From the NCBI GenBank assembly GCA_028023455.1, contig JAQFVV010000958.1, positions 62,001-126,000 on the forward strand: a DNA stretch of 64,000 bases. Direction: 5' to 3'. This document shows, piece after piece, positions 11,559-24,234 of this stretch (its first letter is position 1; every line of letters starts with the position of its first letter). The stretch is from Epiperipatus broadwayi (taxonomy: Eukaryota; Onychophora; Udeonychophora; Euonychophora; Peripatidae). The notes beneath the pieces were generated by a model. It was not told where the DNA came from. It did no database searches and was given only the letters and a program-made list of their open reading frames with translations. The translations under genes and the position numbers were made by a program.

Positions 11559-13115
11559 TGTAACAGATGGCGTTCGAATACAAGAGATAAGGCAATAGTG
11601 CTAATTGAGAGTGTTGATATGGAGCGATTATATGCGAAAAGATATATATGTAAGTAGTCATTCGAACCCTGTTACAAGGAGTGCGAAAGTTATGTGTGTA
11701 TGCATATGTAAAAATAGTTGTATGTGCGAGTGTACAATATGCGTATGTATTAACGGTGATGGTTACAATCAATTATATATAGAGCTGTATAAATTGTAAT
11801 TGATTATTCGTATATATTTTATCCGTTAAGTTTTTTTTTTAAAGTTTTAATAATATTGTCAGTAACACGTGTTTTTCTTTTGTTAATTAATCCCTTGAAC
11901 ATATGAGGACAGAAATAGAAATGAATAAATTGCTGTAGGCAGTTTAGTCAATAACTGGCATCGAGAAGTCTGAAAACTGGTCAAGTGGGTATTTTTGAAG
12001 AACAATGGAAGAACTGGTCAGTGGCGTACGGATACACAGAGAAAATTTTACAAAGTTAAAAGTGAAAAACAAAAGAACTTTTTGTTGTGCTCGAAAGGAG
12101 AGATATATAGAGAAAAAAAGAGACGCGGCTTGAACTACAGATTGTGTGGACGTGTAATTTTTTTCTTAAGAAGTCATTAATATTTTCCCACCCAAAATGT
12201 CAGGGTAATTCTATAGTGCGAGTTTCGTTAATCAGCCCAGTGGACACTTGTCGTGGAACTCACCTGAAGCGGACTTATGAACTGCGTTATTAAAATAAAG
12301 AAATTTTGTTTCATCAAGTGTAATGATGATGAAAGATTTTTGAAAATTGGACCCTGTCATAAAGCGAGTGAATCACCTACTCCATCTCTGGGATAAGCTA
12401 TTCGATATACCCTATTGGAACTGTTCGCCATCCGTTATATCTACTGGACCAGTATTCTTGGAGAGTTATAAATGCGGACTTGTCTTTGATTGCATGAACT
12501 AAGGTAAATTGACGTGGCACAAAAATATATGTTCAGTGAATGTGTCTTAATAAAGAAACTAGTGTTACCTCAATATTAATTACTATAATAGGTCTCTTTT
12601 AAAATTAAATAAAATAACAACATTAAATAAACAGCTCTGATGTATAATTGCACTATTTTGATGCATGTATGAATTATATATGTGTGTATCAGAATAAATG
12701 GGCTGTGCGCTTGAATATTGATATATTTATATGCGTGTATAAATGGGATTTATTGGTAATGGGTATAGTCATAAATAGAATAAATTTTATGATAAGATCT
12801 GGGTTAGATTAATGGATTTATAACAAATAAACTATCGTACATAATAATATACATATAAGACTTAGTTAGGTATTGTTTTAGCTTTGTTCTCTAGTTAGAC
12901 TATCGTCCCCAAACCCTGAGATTGAGCTGGTTCAGTGCGCTACCATAAATAGATATACATACCAGAACCCTTATTTACGTTTTCGATGAGATAATTCTTA
13001 TCCACGTGTAAGATTGGCACGTGAGATGGAATCAAACCATGCTCACAAATATCTTCATTCGAAGCTACGGGTTAAAGCCTACAATGGCGGTTTAAAAGAT
13101 ATCGGTGGTGTTATA
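11559..13115 (+). repeat. 5' LTR of the LARD-like element
   Basis: Long terminal repeat paired with 14207-15763. It contains AATAAA near 12295 and many short ATG-started frames without conservation. Short ORFs at 11605-11799 and 11995-12180 lie wholly inside the LTR and are not genes. Confidence 0.9.
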
Positions 13116-13116
13116 A

Positions 13117-13134
13117 TGGCGTCCCAACTAATGG
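13117..13134 (+). promoter_or_regulatory. Primer-binding site for reverse transcription
   Basis: TGGCGTCCCAACTAATGG lies directly after the 5' LTR. It resembles the tRNA-Lys-type primer sites that begin TGGCGCCC, with a C-to-T change at the sixth base; the tRNA assignment is inference. Confidence 0.7.
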
Positions 13135-13434
13135 GGCTGCGAATGTTAGAGAACGGGCATTTAAAAGAGCATCCTAACGTAACGTAAAAGAGCTCACAAA
13201 CGAGAGTGGATTTTTTTTTTTTAAAAAAGGGAAAAATAAAAGTGATAGTTTTGTTATAAATCGGAAAGAGTTTGAACACATATTGGAAAGATAGTAGATG
13301 GGCATATTTTGTGTGGTGAATGTACGGATGGAAAAGTTCTCGAGTGGTCAAGGGGGAAAATAGCATTGATGTATGTCCTGTGATATAGATAAAGTCATGG
13401 GTTATAAAATAGAGGTTTAAGAATTTATCTAACA

Positions 13435-13851
13435 TTGAGATATTATAAAACAATATCGTTCAATATGATAAGAAGGAGGGACAAAGGTCCATCAGGTGGG
13501 TCATGCAGTGGACCACTGGAAGCCGGGGTGATGAACCTGGCACGTTTAACCTTAATAGTGATATATAAAAAAATGAAGCAAAAAAATAAGCAGAAAGTGG
13601 AACAGCAGAAGGCGAGTGAGAAGAAACTAAGCTTGATGCAGAAAATTTTAGATAAATTAGAAAGCATAGAACTCCGATTTCAGAAAATGGACGAGAGGTT
13701 TGGAATGAGATTCCAGAAGTTAGAACAGAGACTAGGGAAGGAAAGTGAAAGTACTCAAGGGGAAAAGGAATATGAGGGAAATGAAAGTGAAAGTATGGAA
13801 AAGACTGAGAAGTCGAACAATAAAGAAGTAGAAGAGAGTTTAGATGTATGA
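13435..13851 (+). CDS. Coiled-coil ORF inside the LARD-like element (unknown, perhaps gag remnant)
   Basis: This 138-residue frame is the longest in the interior. The first ~40 residues are basic and Gly/Ser-rich. Residues ~45-105 are strongly charged with heptad-like spacing (KKLSLMQKILDKLESIELRF, then FQKMDERF and FQKLEQRL), which predicts a coiled coil. The last ~35 residues are acidic and Glu/Ser-rich. It has no zinc knuckle and no recognisable capsid homology. Gag proteins of some LTR elements start with a coiled-coil region, so a gag remnant is possible. The true start may be a later ATG, such as the one before KQKNKQK. It ends in TGA and a second stop follows soon after. Confidence 0.5.
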   Translation: MRYYKTISFNMIRRRDKGPSGGSCSGPLEAGVMNLARLTLIVIYKKMKQKNKQKVEQQKASEKKLSLMQKILDKLESIELRFQKMDERFGMRFQKLEQRLGKESESTQGEKEYEGNESESMEKTEKSNNKEVEESLDV

Positions 13852-14192
13852 GAGGGGAGTGTGAAATAGAAGCGGAAGGCCGGTGAGGCAGAACTACTTA
13901 ATGCGCCAGACCTGAGCGCATATGACCATAGCGTGCTGTTAGAACAAGGAAAGGAAGTCCAAGGTCAGCAAAGTGCTAAGGTTGGGATAGAAGGACGATC
14001 TGATGGCGATGCAACGTACAGAAAAGGAGGAGAGAAGCTTGGCATCCACCAGACAAACCAAATTACAATCAAGTAAAGGCCTCATACAATGCTCGGTCAC
14101 TCAAGCTCTTCGCAAACCCAGAGAGGGATAAAGGATAGAAAAGAGTTGTTTAAGAAGCCATTCAAATACACAGAAGGTATTTGAAGGCTATT

Positions 14193-14206
14193 GCACCAGG
14201 GGGGTA
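14193..14206 (+). other. Polypurine tract of the LARD-like element
   Basis: The stretch GCACCAGGGGGGTA sits immediately before TGTAACAG of the 3' LTR, where plus-strand synthesis is primed in LTR retrotransposons. Confidence 0.7.
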
Positions 14207-15763
14207 TGTAACAGACAGGGTTCGAATACAAGAGATAAGGCAATAGTGCTAATTGAGAGTATTGATATGGAGCGATTATATGCGAAAAGATATATATGTA
14301 AATAGTCATTCGAACCCTGTTACAAACAGTGCGAAAGTTATGTGTGTATGCATATGTAAATATAGTTGTATGTGCGAGTGTACAATATGCGTATGTATTA
14401 ACGGTGATGGTTACAATCAATTATATATAGAGCTGTATAAATTGTAATTGATTATTCGTATATATTTTATCCGTTAAGTTTTTTTTTAAAGTTTTAATAA
14501 TATTGTTGGTAACACGTGTTTTTCTTTTGTTAATTAATCTCTTGAACATATGAGGACAGAAATAGAAATGAATCAATTGCTGTAGGCAGTTTAGTCAATA
14601 ACTGGCGTCAAGAAGTCTGAAAACTGGTCAAGTGGATATTTTTGAAGAACAATGGAAGAACTGGTCAGTGGCATATGGATACACAGAGAAAATTTTACAA
14701 AGTTAAAAGTGAAAAACAAAAGAACTTTTTGTTGTGCTCGAAAGGAGAGATATAGAGAGAAAAAAAAGAGACGCGGCTTGAACTACAGATTGTGTGGACG
14801 TGTAATTTTTTTCTTAAGAAGTCATTAATATTTTCCCACCCAAAATGTCAGGGTAATTCTATAGTGCGAGTTTCGTTAATTGGCCCAGTGGACACTTGTC
14901 GTGGAATTCACCTGAAGCGGACTTACGAACTGCGTTATTAAAATAAAGAAATTTTGTTTCATCAAGTGTAATGGTGACGAAAGATCTTTGAAAATTGGAC
15001 CCTGTCATAAAGTGAGTGAATCACCTACTCCACCTCTGAGATAAGCTATTCAATATACCCTATTGGAACTGTTCACCATCCGTTATATCTACCGGACCAA
15101 TATTCTTGGAGAGTTATAAATGCGGACTTGTCTTTGATCGCGTGAACTAAGGTAAATTGACGTGGCACAAAAATATATGTTCAGTGAATGTGTCTTAATA
15201 AAGAAACTAGTGTTACCTCAATATTAATTACTATAATAGGTCTCTTTTAAAATTAAATAAAATAACAACATTAAATAAACAGCTCTGATGTATAATTGCA
15301 CTATTTTGATGCGTGTATGAATTATATATGTGTGTATCAGAATAAATGGGCTGTGCGCTTGAATATTGATATATTTATATGCATGTATAAATGGGATTTA
15401 TTGGTAATGGGTATAGTCGTAAATAGAATAAATTTTATGATAAGATCTGGGTTAGATTAATGGATTTATAACAAATAAACTATCGTACATAATAATATAC
15501 ATATAAGACTTAGTTAGGTATTGTTTTAGCTTTGTTCTCTAGTTAGACTATCGTCCCCAAACTCTGAGATTGAGCTGGTTCGGTGCGCTACCATAAATAG
15601 ATATACATACCAGAACCCTTATTTACATTTTCGATGAGATAATTCTTATCCATGTGTAAGATTGGCGCATGAGATGGAATCAAACCATGCTCACAAATAT
15701 CTTCATTCGAAGCTACGGGTTAAAGCCTACAATGGTGGTTTAAAAGATATCGGTGGTATTATA
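14207..15763 (+). repeat. 3' LTR of the LARD-like element
   Basis: Partner of 11559-13115, of the same length, with scattered base changes (for example ATGGCGTTCG against ACAGGGTTCG near the start) and small indels in A and T runs. Confidence 0.9.
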
Positions 15764-15959
15764 ATATATAGAATAAAACTACAAAATTTTAAAAAATGTC
15801 TATATAAAATTGAAGAGTAATATCTTTTGCTATAGCTAGCTTACAGTGTATTCTGCATCTTCAGTAGCAAGACATTAATATTTAAATCTCATTAAAATTT
15901 ATTGGTAATACATCGTTTAATTTCCCATACTGCTCTATGGGGCTGTTGGTAGTGAAAAA

Positions 15960-16161
15960 CAAATAGATATAACGTTACCGGGCTGTTTTTCAATTTTGTT
16001 GATTTATGTTTTTAATTTTTGGATTTGTTTGATTTTGATTTTCTTGTTGTTGTTTGTTATTGTTGTTTGTTTTTTTTTGTAACTGGTTTTATGTATATTT
16101 CTTAAAAGTAGAAAAATGGTTTTTTTTTTTGGCTTTTTAAAATATTCTCTCTCTCTCTCTC

Positions 16162-16192
<31 letters not shown>

Positions 16193-16295
16193 ACATTTCT
16201 TTTTATCCGGTCTCTCTCTCTCTCTTTTTTAAAGAAACTTTATTTTTATTTTTATAACCAAGTCTTTTTTATTGTTTTTGAAGAAACTTTTTTTT
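15960..16295. repeat. Low-complexity CT, T and A runs
   Basis: Two (CT)n tracts at ~16146-16161 and ~16211-16225 flank a long A run. GTT-rich and T-rich simple sequence surrounds them. Confidence 0.8.
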
Positions 16296-17160
16296 TTGGT
16301 TTATTGAGAAACAAGGCTTTCTCGACCGACCTCTCTAAGACCTGCCATCATATTCCTTATGGTGTTTTGACACCTTTCCAACTCAGTTCTAATACGCTTC
16401 ACTGTAAGCTGATCCCGGTTTCAAGAATAAATTACCACACCACTTGTGAAAAAGTGATTCACAGGCAGTCCTCAAAGCCCATCCCATGAGCGAATGGAAC
16501 ACCTTCGTCACCATTGACATGATTAACATTCCATTTCAATGTTTGACAATGCCTTAATTTCATTAAATCACCACAGTCAGTTTTTTTCTGGGTGGGTAAA
16601 ATTTTTTCTTTTTTTGGGTTGAAGAAAGGCCAGCACATCTGCTTCTGTAGTAGGTAAATCTCAAAACTACAATGCCAAACAATTGTCTGCCATTGAACTG
16701 TTTTGATCTTGAAAAAGTCTCGGAAAGTGCGTGACTTGATCGTGAACTTTGCCGAATCATGATTTACACTCCTCATTTAGTGAATTCTGACCCCTAACAA
16801 TAAAAGTAGGGGTGTTTGAGAATTTGTTACAATTTTTACTAACTCACAACAATTACAATACATTGAAGCCAAAAAAAAAACCTGTTCTAATATACTTTTC
16901 GTCATTACAACTACAGAAACCTTCATATCATACACTGTACAATAGTCAAGAGTAATGTCTATAGAGAGTGTCGTATACTCATTGCTAATAATGTTCAACA
17001 TGCTAGAGATGTTGGGGTAAGGGTGCACTTCAACATCTTAGTGTTTGAACAGTTTACAGGCCATAAGATCTATGAGTGGCCTCGTAAACAGCATATTTAT
17101 GGGCTTTAGTGTAGAAACAGCACCATCAGGCAGTGTGGATCAATAGATGCTGTATTACCA
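16296..17160. other. Higher-complexity segment, unrecognised
   Basis: Base composition is more balanced than the surrounding intron and there are overlapping frames on both strands: 16304-16489 plus, and 16459-16776 and 16777-17028 minus. The plus frame contains AFSTDLSKTCHHIPYGVL, which faintly recalls the TDLSKAFD motif of Jockey-type reverse transcriptases. The minus frames match nothing I know. It is probably decayed mobile DNA. The minus frame at 16777-17028 has a run of 83 residues but no cysteine pattern of EGF or CCP type. Confidence 0.3.
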
Positions 17161-18042
17161 ATTTATTTATTCAAAATAAAAAGCATATCAATAATTTTAA
17201 TACTAAAATATGTAATATTATTTCTCTATTACTAGATAGACATGTTATTAAAAGTATTATAGGAGCAGCTAAAAAGATAATCAACATTGTCAATAACATT
17301 ATCTGTATAAGAATTATTAAGTTCACAATGATCTTATATACTACTTTAGCATGATACACTTTGCAAGTATTGTTGTGTAAATGTTTTTATTGCATATGCC
17401 TTAGGCTGCCGAAAACAAGGATTTATTTTTATTTGCTACGCTGTTAGATAACGATATTGCAAATTGCTTAAATGTAATCTAGTTTACCCTTGGACAGTTC
17501 ACAGCATCCTAAACTATTTGTATTCTTCCCCAAAGCAGATTGAAAAAAGTAAATAATAAGACACCATAACCAAGCCATAATACTTTGTCCATGCCCATAT
17601 TTATTCATTTCTTGTCAATCTCTTAACACAATTAACTAAATTATTTAAATTTTTACTACAAAAATATTTGAATACTGTAATAATACTGAAAAAACAACAC
17701 ATGATATATGCTATAAATAACAAAAAAAAAATAACATAAATATTTGTATCAATAATATAAAATAAAGAAGTTCATAATTCTGACTTTACAATAAATACAT
17801 TTTCTTGCTTAAATTCAGCATATTTAGTAATTATTATCAAACCATTGTTTCTGGTCATTTTTTTTTTACAATTCTCTTCAGAAAAAAAATATTTGAATGG
17901 AATCATAGAAAAAAATAATAAACAATCTATACTTTGAATTGTTGATAATAATTTTTTTTTTTTTAATAAAATAATCTCTTTTAAAATAGCTAAAAAAATT
18001 CACAGAAACAAAACTAAATATTAAACTGAAAATTTTTCTTAC

Positions 18043-18171
18043 CTATACATGAGGAATTGGCATCCATTATAAACCCTGGGAGACAATCACATGCAACCCT
18101 CTTTTCTGTTACATTACAATATCTTGAAGGTGGACACAGAGGGAGATTAAATTTGAAACAATTTATGGGAG
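18043..18171 (-). CDS. EGF-like domain exon (6th in transcript order)
   Basis: This 129-nt exon has donor GTAAGA and acceptor AAATTTAG, phase 1-1. Six cysteines fit EGF spacing (PINC, PLC, RYC, VAC, DC, SSC). The CDCLPGF motif and a following DANSSC turn resemble the EGF form of LDL-receptor or fibrillin-type proteins, without the GDPF-style insertion of its neighbours. One possible N-glycosylation site (NVT) follows the third cysteine. No DxNEC calcium motif is present. Confidence 0.87.
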
Positions 18172-18273
18172 CTAAATTTAAATATAAGATGCTTATTACA
18201 TACTAACTAGAATTTTACAATACAGACATTAGTTGATAATAGCTACAACAATAATATCATTGATATAATAATA

Positions 18274-18440
18274 TCCATTAAACATCACATGATCACCATT
18301 CTTTATGCTTACACAAGCTGTTTATACAGAAGCAAAACTCTCCATACAGTAGCGCCTGACATCAGTGCAAACCAGGGTAATTTACTGATTACTTTGGCTT
18401 GCACTGAGTGGTGCTACTCTATAAAGAATTTTATCTCTGT
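18274..18440. mobile_element. Hairpin retroposon, short copy, with 12-bp target duplication
   Basis: The 12-bp direct repeats GATATAATAATA (18262-18273 and 18441-18452) bound a 167-bp insert. Its head ACATCACATGATCACC is shared with the 50.4-kb copy. The arms CTCCATACAGTAGCGCC and GGTGCTACTCTATAAAGA form an inverted repeat around AGTGCAAACCAGGGTAAT. The central hammerhead-like stem seen in other copies is absent here. Confidence 0.65.
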
Positions 18441-18452
18441 GATATAATAATA

Positions 18453-19640
18453 CCAATAAAAAAATGAACCCCAATTTTAGGCAAAATAGCCTTCATTCAT
18501 AATTAGTAATTATAAAGTTTCTATAATCACCTGGCATGCCTAGGATTGGAATTTACTGTGGCTCATGTAAAGCTTGAAATTTTTTGAGATTCCAATTATA
18601 CATAGGATTTTAGGCAGTCTATAGACAATTCATTTAACTTTTCAATATTGGAAAAGTTTTATTAGCTATGTGTATCTAAAGAGTGAAGTAAAAGTAAAAA
18701 CCTATGCAATGCCTTTTATCTTACGATTGAAAAATAATAAATAGGCAGTTATTAAAGAATTATTTGCTCTAAAATAAATTATTAAAATATAGTGTTAAAT
18801 TTTCCTTAGCAAAATATAGATAGCATGAATACATTGAATATAGCAGAAATCAAGCCATGTAAATATAATAGATCATCGATTATTTCTGAAACTGAGAGTT
18901 TACTATCATGAAGGTATATTGGACGTTACAGTATTAATAGTGATTTCAAATGATCAATGTCTCTGCCTTATAAATAATGGATTTTTATAAGAATCAACAC
19001 ATACTGCAGTTATTCGAAATAAAAAAATGGTGTGCAAATTTATCATCAAGAGTATGATAATGTAGCAAACAATTATGCAGTTGGATGATTTATTTTACAT
19101 TAGACAATCTGATAATGGGGAAAAGTTCAAATAAATCAAAAAACGAATAATAATTGCAATTGTTTTGACATACAAGCAATAATCAAAAATCAACAATATT
19201 TGAAATACCTATCTTAATAATAAGAAATTAATATAAAACAAGATTAATACAGATATTTGATCATTTAAGAAACATTAAATAAGATAACAGTGAATAATTG
19301 GTAGTGTAAAGAAAAATACAACTTTTGCCATGTCTGTGAAGAAAAGTTAAAAACATCATTATTGTTTTAGAAATATATATATTCTGCAATGATTATTTAA
19401 GCAATGACATTAAGCAGAAGAAAAACTGGATGATCTCAGTTTATATCAATAATTTGAATATTTCAGTTGTTTTATTTTTTTGATTACATCTTGCATAAAA
19501 ATTAATTATCAGATAATAAGGAAAATAAATAAATAATTATCAACTATATACTTAAGATTTATAAATAAATAATATAAAATATCATTGTACAATAACAGTT
19601 AACAAATATATTTTTTTCAGCAAATAATGTATCTCCCTCA
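18453..19640. other. AT-rich intron, nothing recognised
   Basis: No exon, repeat shared within the window, or open frame could be supported. Confidence 0.5.
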
Positions 19641-19644
19641 AAAT

Positions 19645-21600
19645 AATACGTTTATTCTTTAATGTGATGTGACATGATGTACTGTGACTTCTCTTTAAAC
19701 GGAGTCAGGAATCTCTCAGCAACTATGCCGAAAGTAACCTGTTAGCCACTTTACCTTCCCCATCCATTCCCCACCTTAAACTTTCCCCTAATCTGTTCTT
19801 TCCCATTTCCACAACATAATCTTCGTTAACTCTATGGCCTTTATATCTAAATCCCCCTTATCTTTTCCCAAACCCAGCATAAAAACCAATAACTCACTTT
19901 CTGTATAATCACTTTGTTCATATTTATTCTCCCATAACTTCATTATTTGTACCCTTTCTGCTTTCAAGCATTTACATTCAATCAACAGATGCCTAATATT
20001 TTTTATACCTTCTTTACACAATTTACAGACTAAATTACCCATATTTTTCCATTTACATGTATATTCTCTTGTTGCTAAAGATCCCGTTCAAGCCTTAAAC
20101 AATAAACTACTTTCCTTACTATTATCATAAATTAACTCATATCCAAGGTTCTGTTTACTTCTATATATATTTAGACTCTTCTTACCTTCTATAATAGTTC
20201 TCCATCTCTCCAACTCCCTATTCTTTATTAATGCATCTATTATTTTACCCCATTCCTTACCACTATAACACTCAACAATCCTCCTAACACAATCATCCCA
20301 CCTTTTATAAAACTATACTGATATAAATTCTTTATCCAAATCTTTTTCATACCACATTACCTTTCTCACCCATCTTGTTACCTGCCCTTTACTCATAACC
20401 CAACTAAACACTATTTTGGCTATTCTTTTACTATCCATAAACTGCAACCTACCAAACATTTTCATTTTACTTTTTGCATCTCTTATATAAAAACTTGACC
20501 ATCCCATTTCTCCTTGAATTGCATCTGTTGCTGTCCACACCTCTGCATCTAATGCATGTCTTCCTACTTCCCTGTTTACTTTCTCTAAATAATCTTAAAC
20601 TCCTTTACTAACACATAATGCATCAGTACCATATGTTAACCCTGTTACTGCAACCCCCTTCAAACAATTCTAACTACATCATATTTATTATATGAAAACA
20701 CTGTTAGTTTCTTTACCAAATCCTTTCTTTTTTTGCTTCATTTACCAATTTTTTCTCCCATTCTTCCAAGCAATTTTCCTGATTACATAAGATGATTCCT
20801 AAATATCTATGTCTATCCACCACACTTAACTCCCAATAAAAATTCTACATCATCTCTTTCCCCAGTATTAACCATCATTATATTTGATTTTTCACTAAAT
20901 TTAATCCCCATTTCTTTACCCACTCTTTCACATGTCATCAGCATAATTTCCATATCTTCTTTCCGCACACGAAAAATATCTGCAAGAAAAAGACCCGACA
21001 AAGTATGTAATCTCTTGCCACCTATTAACTGTATTCTATCCATATTCCTTGTCTTTCTATTGCTTTCTCCATTTCACTCAAATACAGCAAAAACAAAATA
21101 GGTGAATAGGGCATCCTTGCCTTAGTCCCACCTCATTTTTAACTTTAACTGATTCTATATCTCCTAATTGATAAGTATAATAATTATTTTCATATAATTC
21201 CTTAATAATATTTACTAAAGCTTCATCCATTCCCAAATTTGCTAACTTACCCATAATCTACTTCTATTTACTCTATCATATGCCCTCTCTATATCTATAA
21301 AACTCATATACAATGATCTACCTAAATTCCTACTCATATTCATAAGTTGTGTAACTACAAATAAACAATCTCCTATACATCTATCTGACCTAAAAACTCC
21401 TTGCATTTCTCCATTACATTATTATCTTCCATCCATTTTACAACTCTTCCAGCCACTATATATGAGAAAACTTTATATAAAACTGATGTTACCACTATTG
21501 GTCTATAATTATTCAACTTTCTATGATTCTTATCCTTTCCTTTAAATAATAATCTTACTCTTGTATTACTTCAACTATTGGAAAATGCATATCACTTTAT
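19645..21600 (-). mobile_element. Non-LTR retrotransposon (second LINE family), decayed, 5'-truncated
   Basis: Read on the minus strand from ~21600, broken frames give NNYRPIVVTSVLYKVF, then SFIDIERAYDRVNR (RT motif A), VGLRQGCPYSPILFLLYL (motif B) and LSGLFLADIF in place of the FADD box. The C-terminus (20042-19788) has a CxxC...HLLIEC zinc-binding-like pattern. The 3' untranslated end carries CATCACAT-type tandem repeats, as in LINEs that end in short satellites. Numerous frameshifts and stops, including loss of the second catalytic Asp region, show it is dead. The family assignment beyond non-LTR is uncertain. Its 3' end recurs at 57.9 kb. Confidence 0.8.
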
Positions 21601-22046
21601 CAGTATGCCCTCATGTGATTTTAATATGAAAACAACTACGGTTAATCTTTTTAAAAAGACACAAAATTTCTTAATTAAATAATAAATCATCTCAAATGTT
21701 TCAGTAAAAGTTTGGTTATTGAAAACAAAATTTAATGAAAATACATTCTTCATTTGTGGATTAGAATATGAAATTCATTATAACATTTCATGCTATAATT
21801 TATGAATCAAGTGTACTAGCACTTTAAAATTTTTGGAGTGAATACTAAACTACATTCCTATGTAGCACATGCACTCATTTGTAGATAGTACTGCTTATAG
21901 CTTAAAGAAAGAACTAATCACTTTTTATTGATATGAATTGTGTACATATATTTATATATGACTTCATAACAGTAAAAACTTTAATAAACTGATAGATATG
22001 AAAACAATTTAGTTATTTCATTTTATGGTTTAATATATTTATATAT

Positions 22047-24071
22047 TGTAATGGGCACACATGCTGTAACATTATTATTTTAATAGTGATATTAGCGATT
22101 AAGCCAATGCACATATACTTTAAAGATAAATTATTTTAAATAAAATTAGACATTAAAAATAAAAGTTCACAAATAAAAATTTGTTTTTTAAAAAATTGAA
22201 AATTAAAAGTCATCTAAACTCATATATATATAAAATTGCACAGATGGAAAAATATTAAAAGAAAACTTTATTAAAAAAAAGTTTTAAAATGAAATTTTAA
22301 GAAAAAACTTAAAGATAAAAAAATATATCTATCTAAGAATGTACAATAATTTAATTAATACTATTGTGTAAAAGGCTAAAAATGGAAATGATTATTTTTA
22401 ATTAGTCTTAAGTAAAATAGCTCTTGGGCATCTCAAAATGTATAATTAAAGGTCAGGTAAAGAAAAACAATAAAAACAGAATAGCCAATAAATGAATCTC
22501 TTAGGAAATGGACCACAGCAAAAGGATCATCATATGTCATGTCTGGTCAATACGAGATTTTAATATAAAAAGGAAAATATTGAAAATAAATTATTATGTG
22601 TGCTATATATGTTAAGTCTGGGAAAGTTGAAAGAGAAGGGATTGAAAAGATGCACTTTCAATCCCTTCAGTTTTTTTTAAAAGAATAAATAAAATATTGT
22701 TTTCCTATATTGTGGAACCCAGGATATCAGGGTCCTGCAATAAAAGCCTGCAAATAACTATACCAGCTACAGTAAAGGACCTCCAGATGAATGCCAATAG
22801 AATGGCAAACAACCTACCTGTCTCCCCAGGACATCATAAAAATTATAAACAAAGGGATCCAAATTACAAGCAATTAAAAAGTATGGACTCTCTCTTTTAA
22901 AACTGTAAGACCTTTATCTAACTAATGAACTTTAACTATAAAACTTTTCTAGTATTTAAATAGAAATATAAGTTCCTATCTGACCAAACTAAATCATTTA
23001 TTAATAATTATTTTTATGATATGTAAATTTAAAATCATTTCCATTAATTTTTTTTTACTGTTTATTATGATTTTTTTTCTGTTAAGCTAAACTTTTAATA
23101 AATGTTAAATTTAAATTGGGTGTGGATGGCTGCACAGATCGTAAAGTTATGTTAGTTTAACTAAAGGAAGGTTTGATCTTAGGTTATTTGTTTCACAGTT
23201 AAATTGGGTTAATGGATTGGTTGTATCGGTGTAATTAGTAAATGTAGCATGAAGATCCGATATGTACAGGATCACATTATACACTGCATTTGGCCAAAAT
23301 ATGACCAATTTCTTACTGACCATCAGAAGCAGATGGTATTTCCTGCTCCTTGGATCACTCCTTTAGCCTGTGGAATGGGATAGTAAGATGGCAAAAAGGA
23401 CTGCAATCCCTTCCTATGGAGTTTTCATTTTTATTGTTCTTCTCGCCAGACAGACGAAGTATTACTTTACTGGATGAGAGTCATTTCTTCTTGAACCCCA
23501 TGCAATTCAGATCTATACTTCTGACAATGTGGTATTGTGCTGTCATATTCATGCTGTGTTAAATACATCAATATATTAGGTAGATTAGTGTTAGTTTGAT
23601 TGCAAACTTTTGGCCTAGGTTTAAATAAGGAATATAGAATATTTTCTTTTTCGAATGCAATCTATGTAATCTATCCATACTCGACACTTAAATAAAATAT
23701 TAATAAATTCATCTGTGCAAACTTATAAAATCAAAAGTTAAAATGTAAATCAAATCATAAAGTAAATATTATACTAAAATAATTCTAAATTTTATATATG
23801 TGCAAAATAAATGTTTCTGTGTATTGTTAATCTGGCAGTGGCTTATTCTTATTTTTTATTATCTTTCTTTCTTTAAAAATAAGTATACTTTATCTCTGCT
23901 GCTTTGCAAGATAGGGACTTGGGCATAAGGGTCAATATAGGGTAAAGTTGGATCTTAACAGTAAGTATCTGCCTACTATATAAATTTTCCAGGTTCGAAT
24001 GGCCTGGTGGGACCCTGTATGGCAGATACATTAAGACTCCAAAAACACACTCATTTATCCTGACCATTATA
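22047..24071 (+). mobile_element. LTR-like repeat, copy c (complete)
   Basis: It starts TGTAATGGGCACACATGCTG after an AT run and ends GACCATTATA before another. It is collinear with copy b (9739-11548), with ~200 bp of length difference and considerable divergence. Short ORFs inside (22697-22900, 23350-23562) are not conserved in copy b and are not genes. Confidence 0.6.
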
Positions 24072-24234
24072 ATATTTGTCTTAGATCTGACACCAGTTTG
24101 TAAATACATATTATAATTATAGCTACCTTATTTACTTAACATGGATCACCAATTACTAGTTTAAACAATATAATTATATAAGAACAGCTGTTATTGTATT
24201 ATCAAATTAATTAAGTTGATAGTAGGTGATGTTA

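Larger units (their letters stand above)
11559..15763 (+). mobile_element. Complete non-autonomous LTR retrotransposon (LARD-like, 4.2 kb)
   Basis: Two direct repeats of equal length (11559-13115 and 14207-15763, ~1,557 bp each) flank a 1.09-kb interior. Both begin TGTAACAGA and end TGTTATA or GGTATTATA. The interior starts with a tRNA-like primer-binding site and ends with a G-rich polypurine tract (CAGGGGGGTA) against the second LTR. No protease, reverse transcriptase, RNase H or integrase is encoded, so it must depend on proteins from another element. The LTRs differ at scattered sites, mostly transitions plus 1-2 bp indels (roughly 98% identical by eye, not counted), which points to recent insertion. 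AT runs flank both sides, so the exact target duplication cannot be read. Confidence 0.9.

Noticed and set aside
11527-11799. Paired ORFs repeated at 14097-14447
   Set aside because: They are identical by descent because both lie in the two LTRs of the LARD-like element. No motif suggests a protein.
16304-16489. Reverse transcriptase fragment with a DLSKAFD-like motif
   Set aside because: Only about 15 residues are suggestive and nothing downstream follows RT order; kept only as an unrecognised segment.
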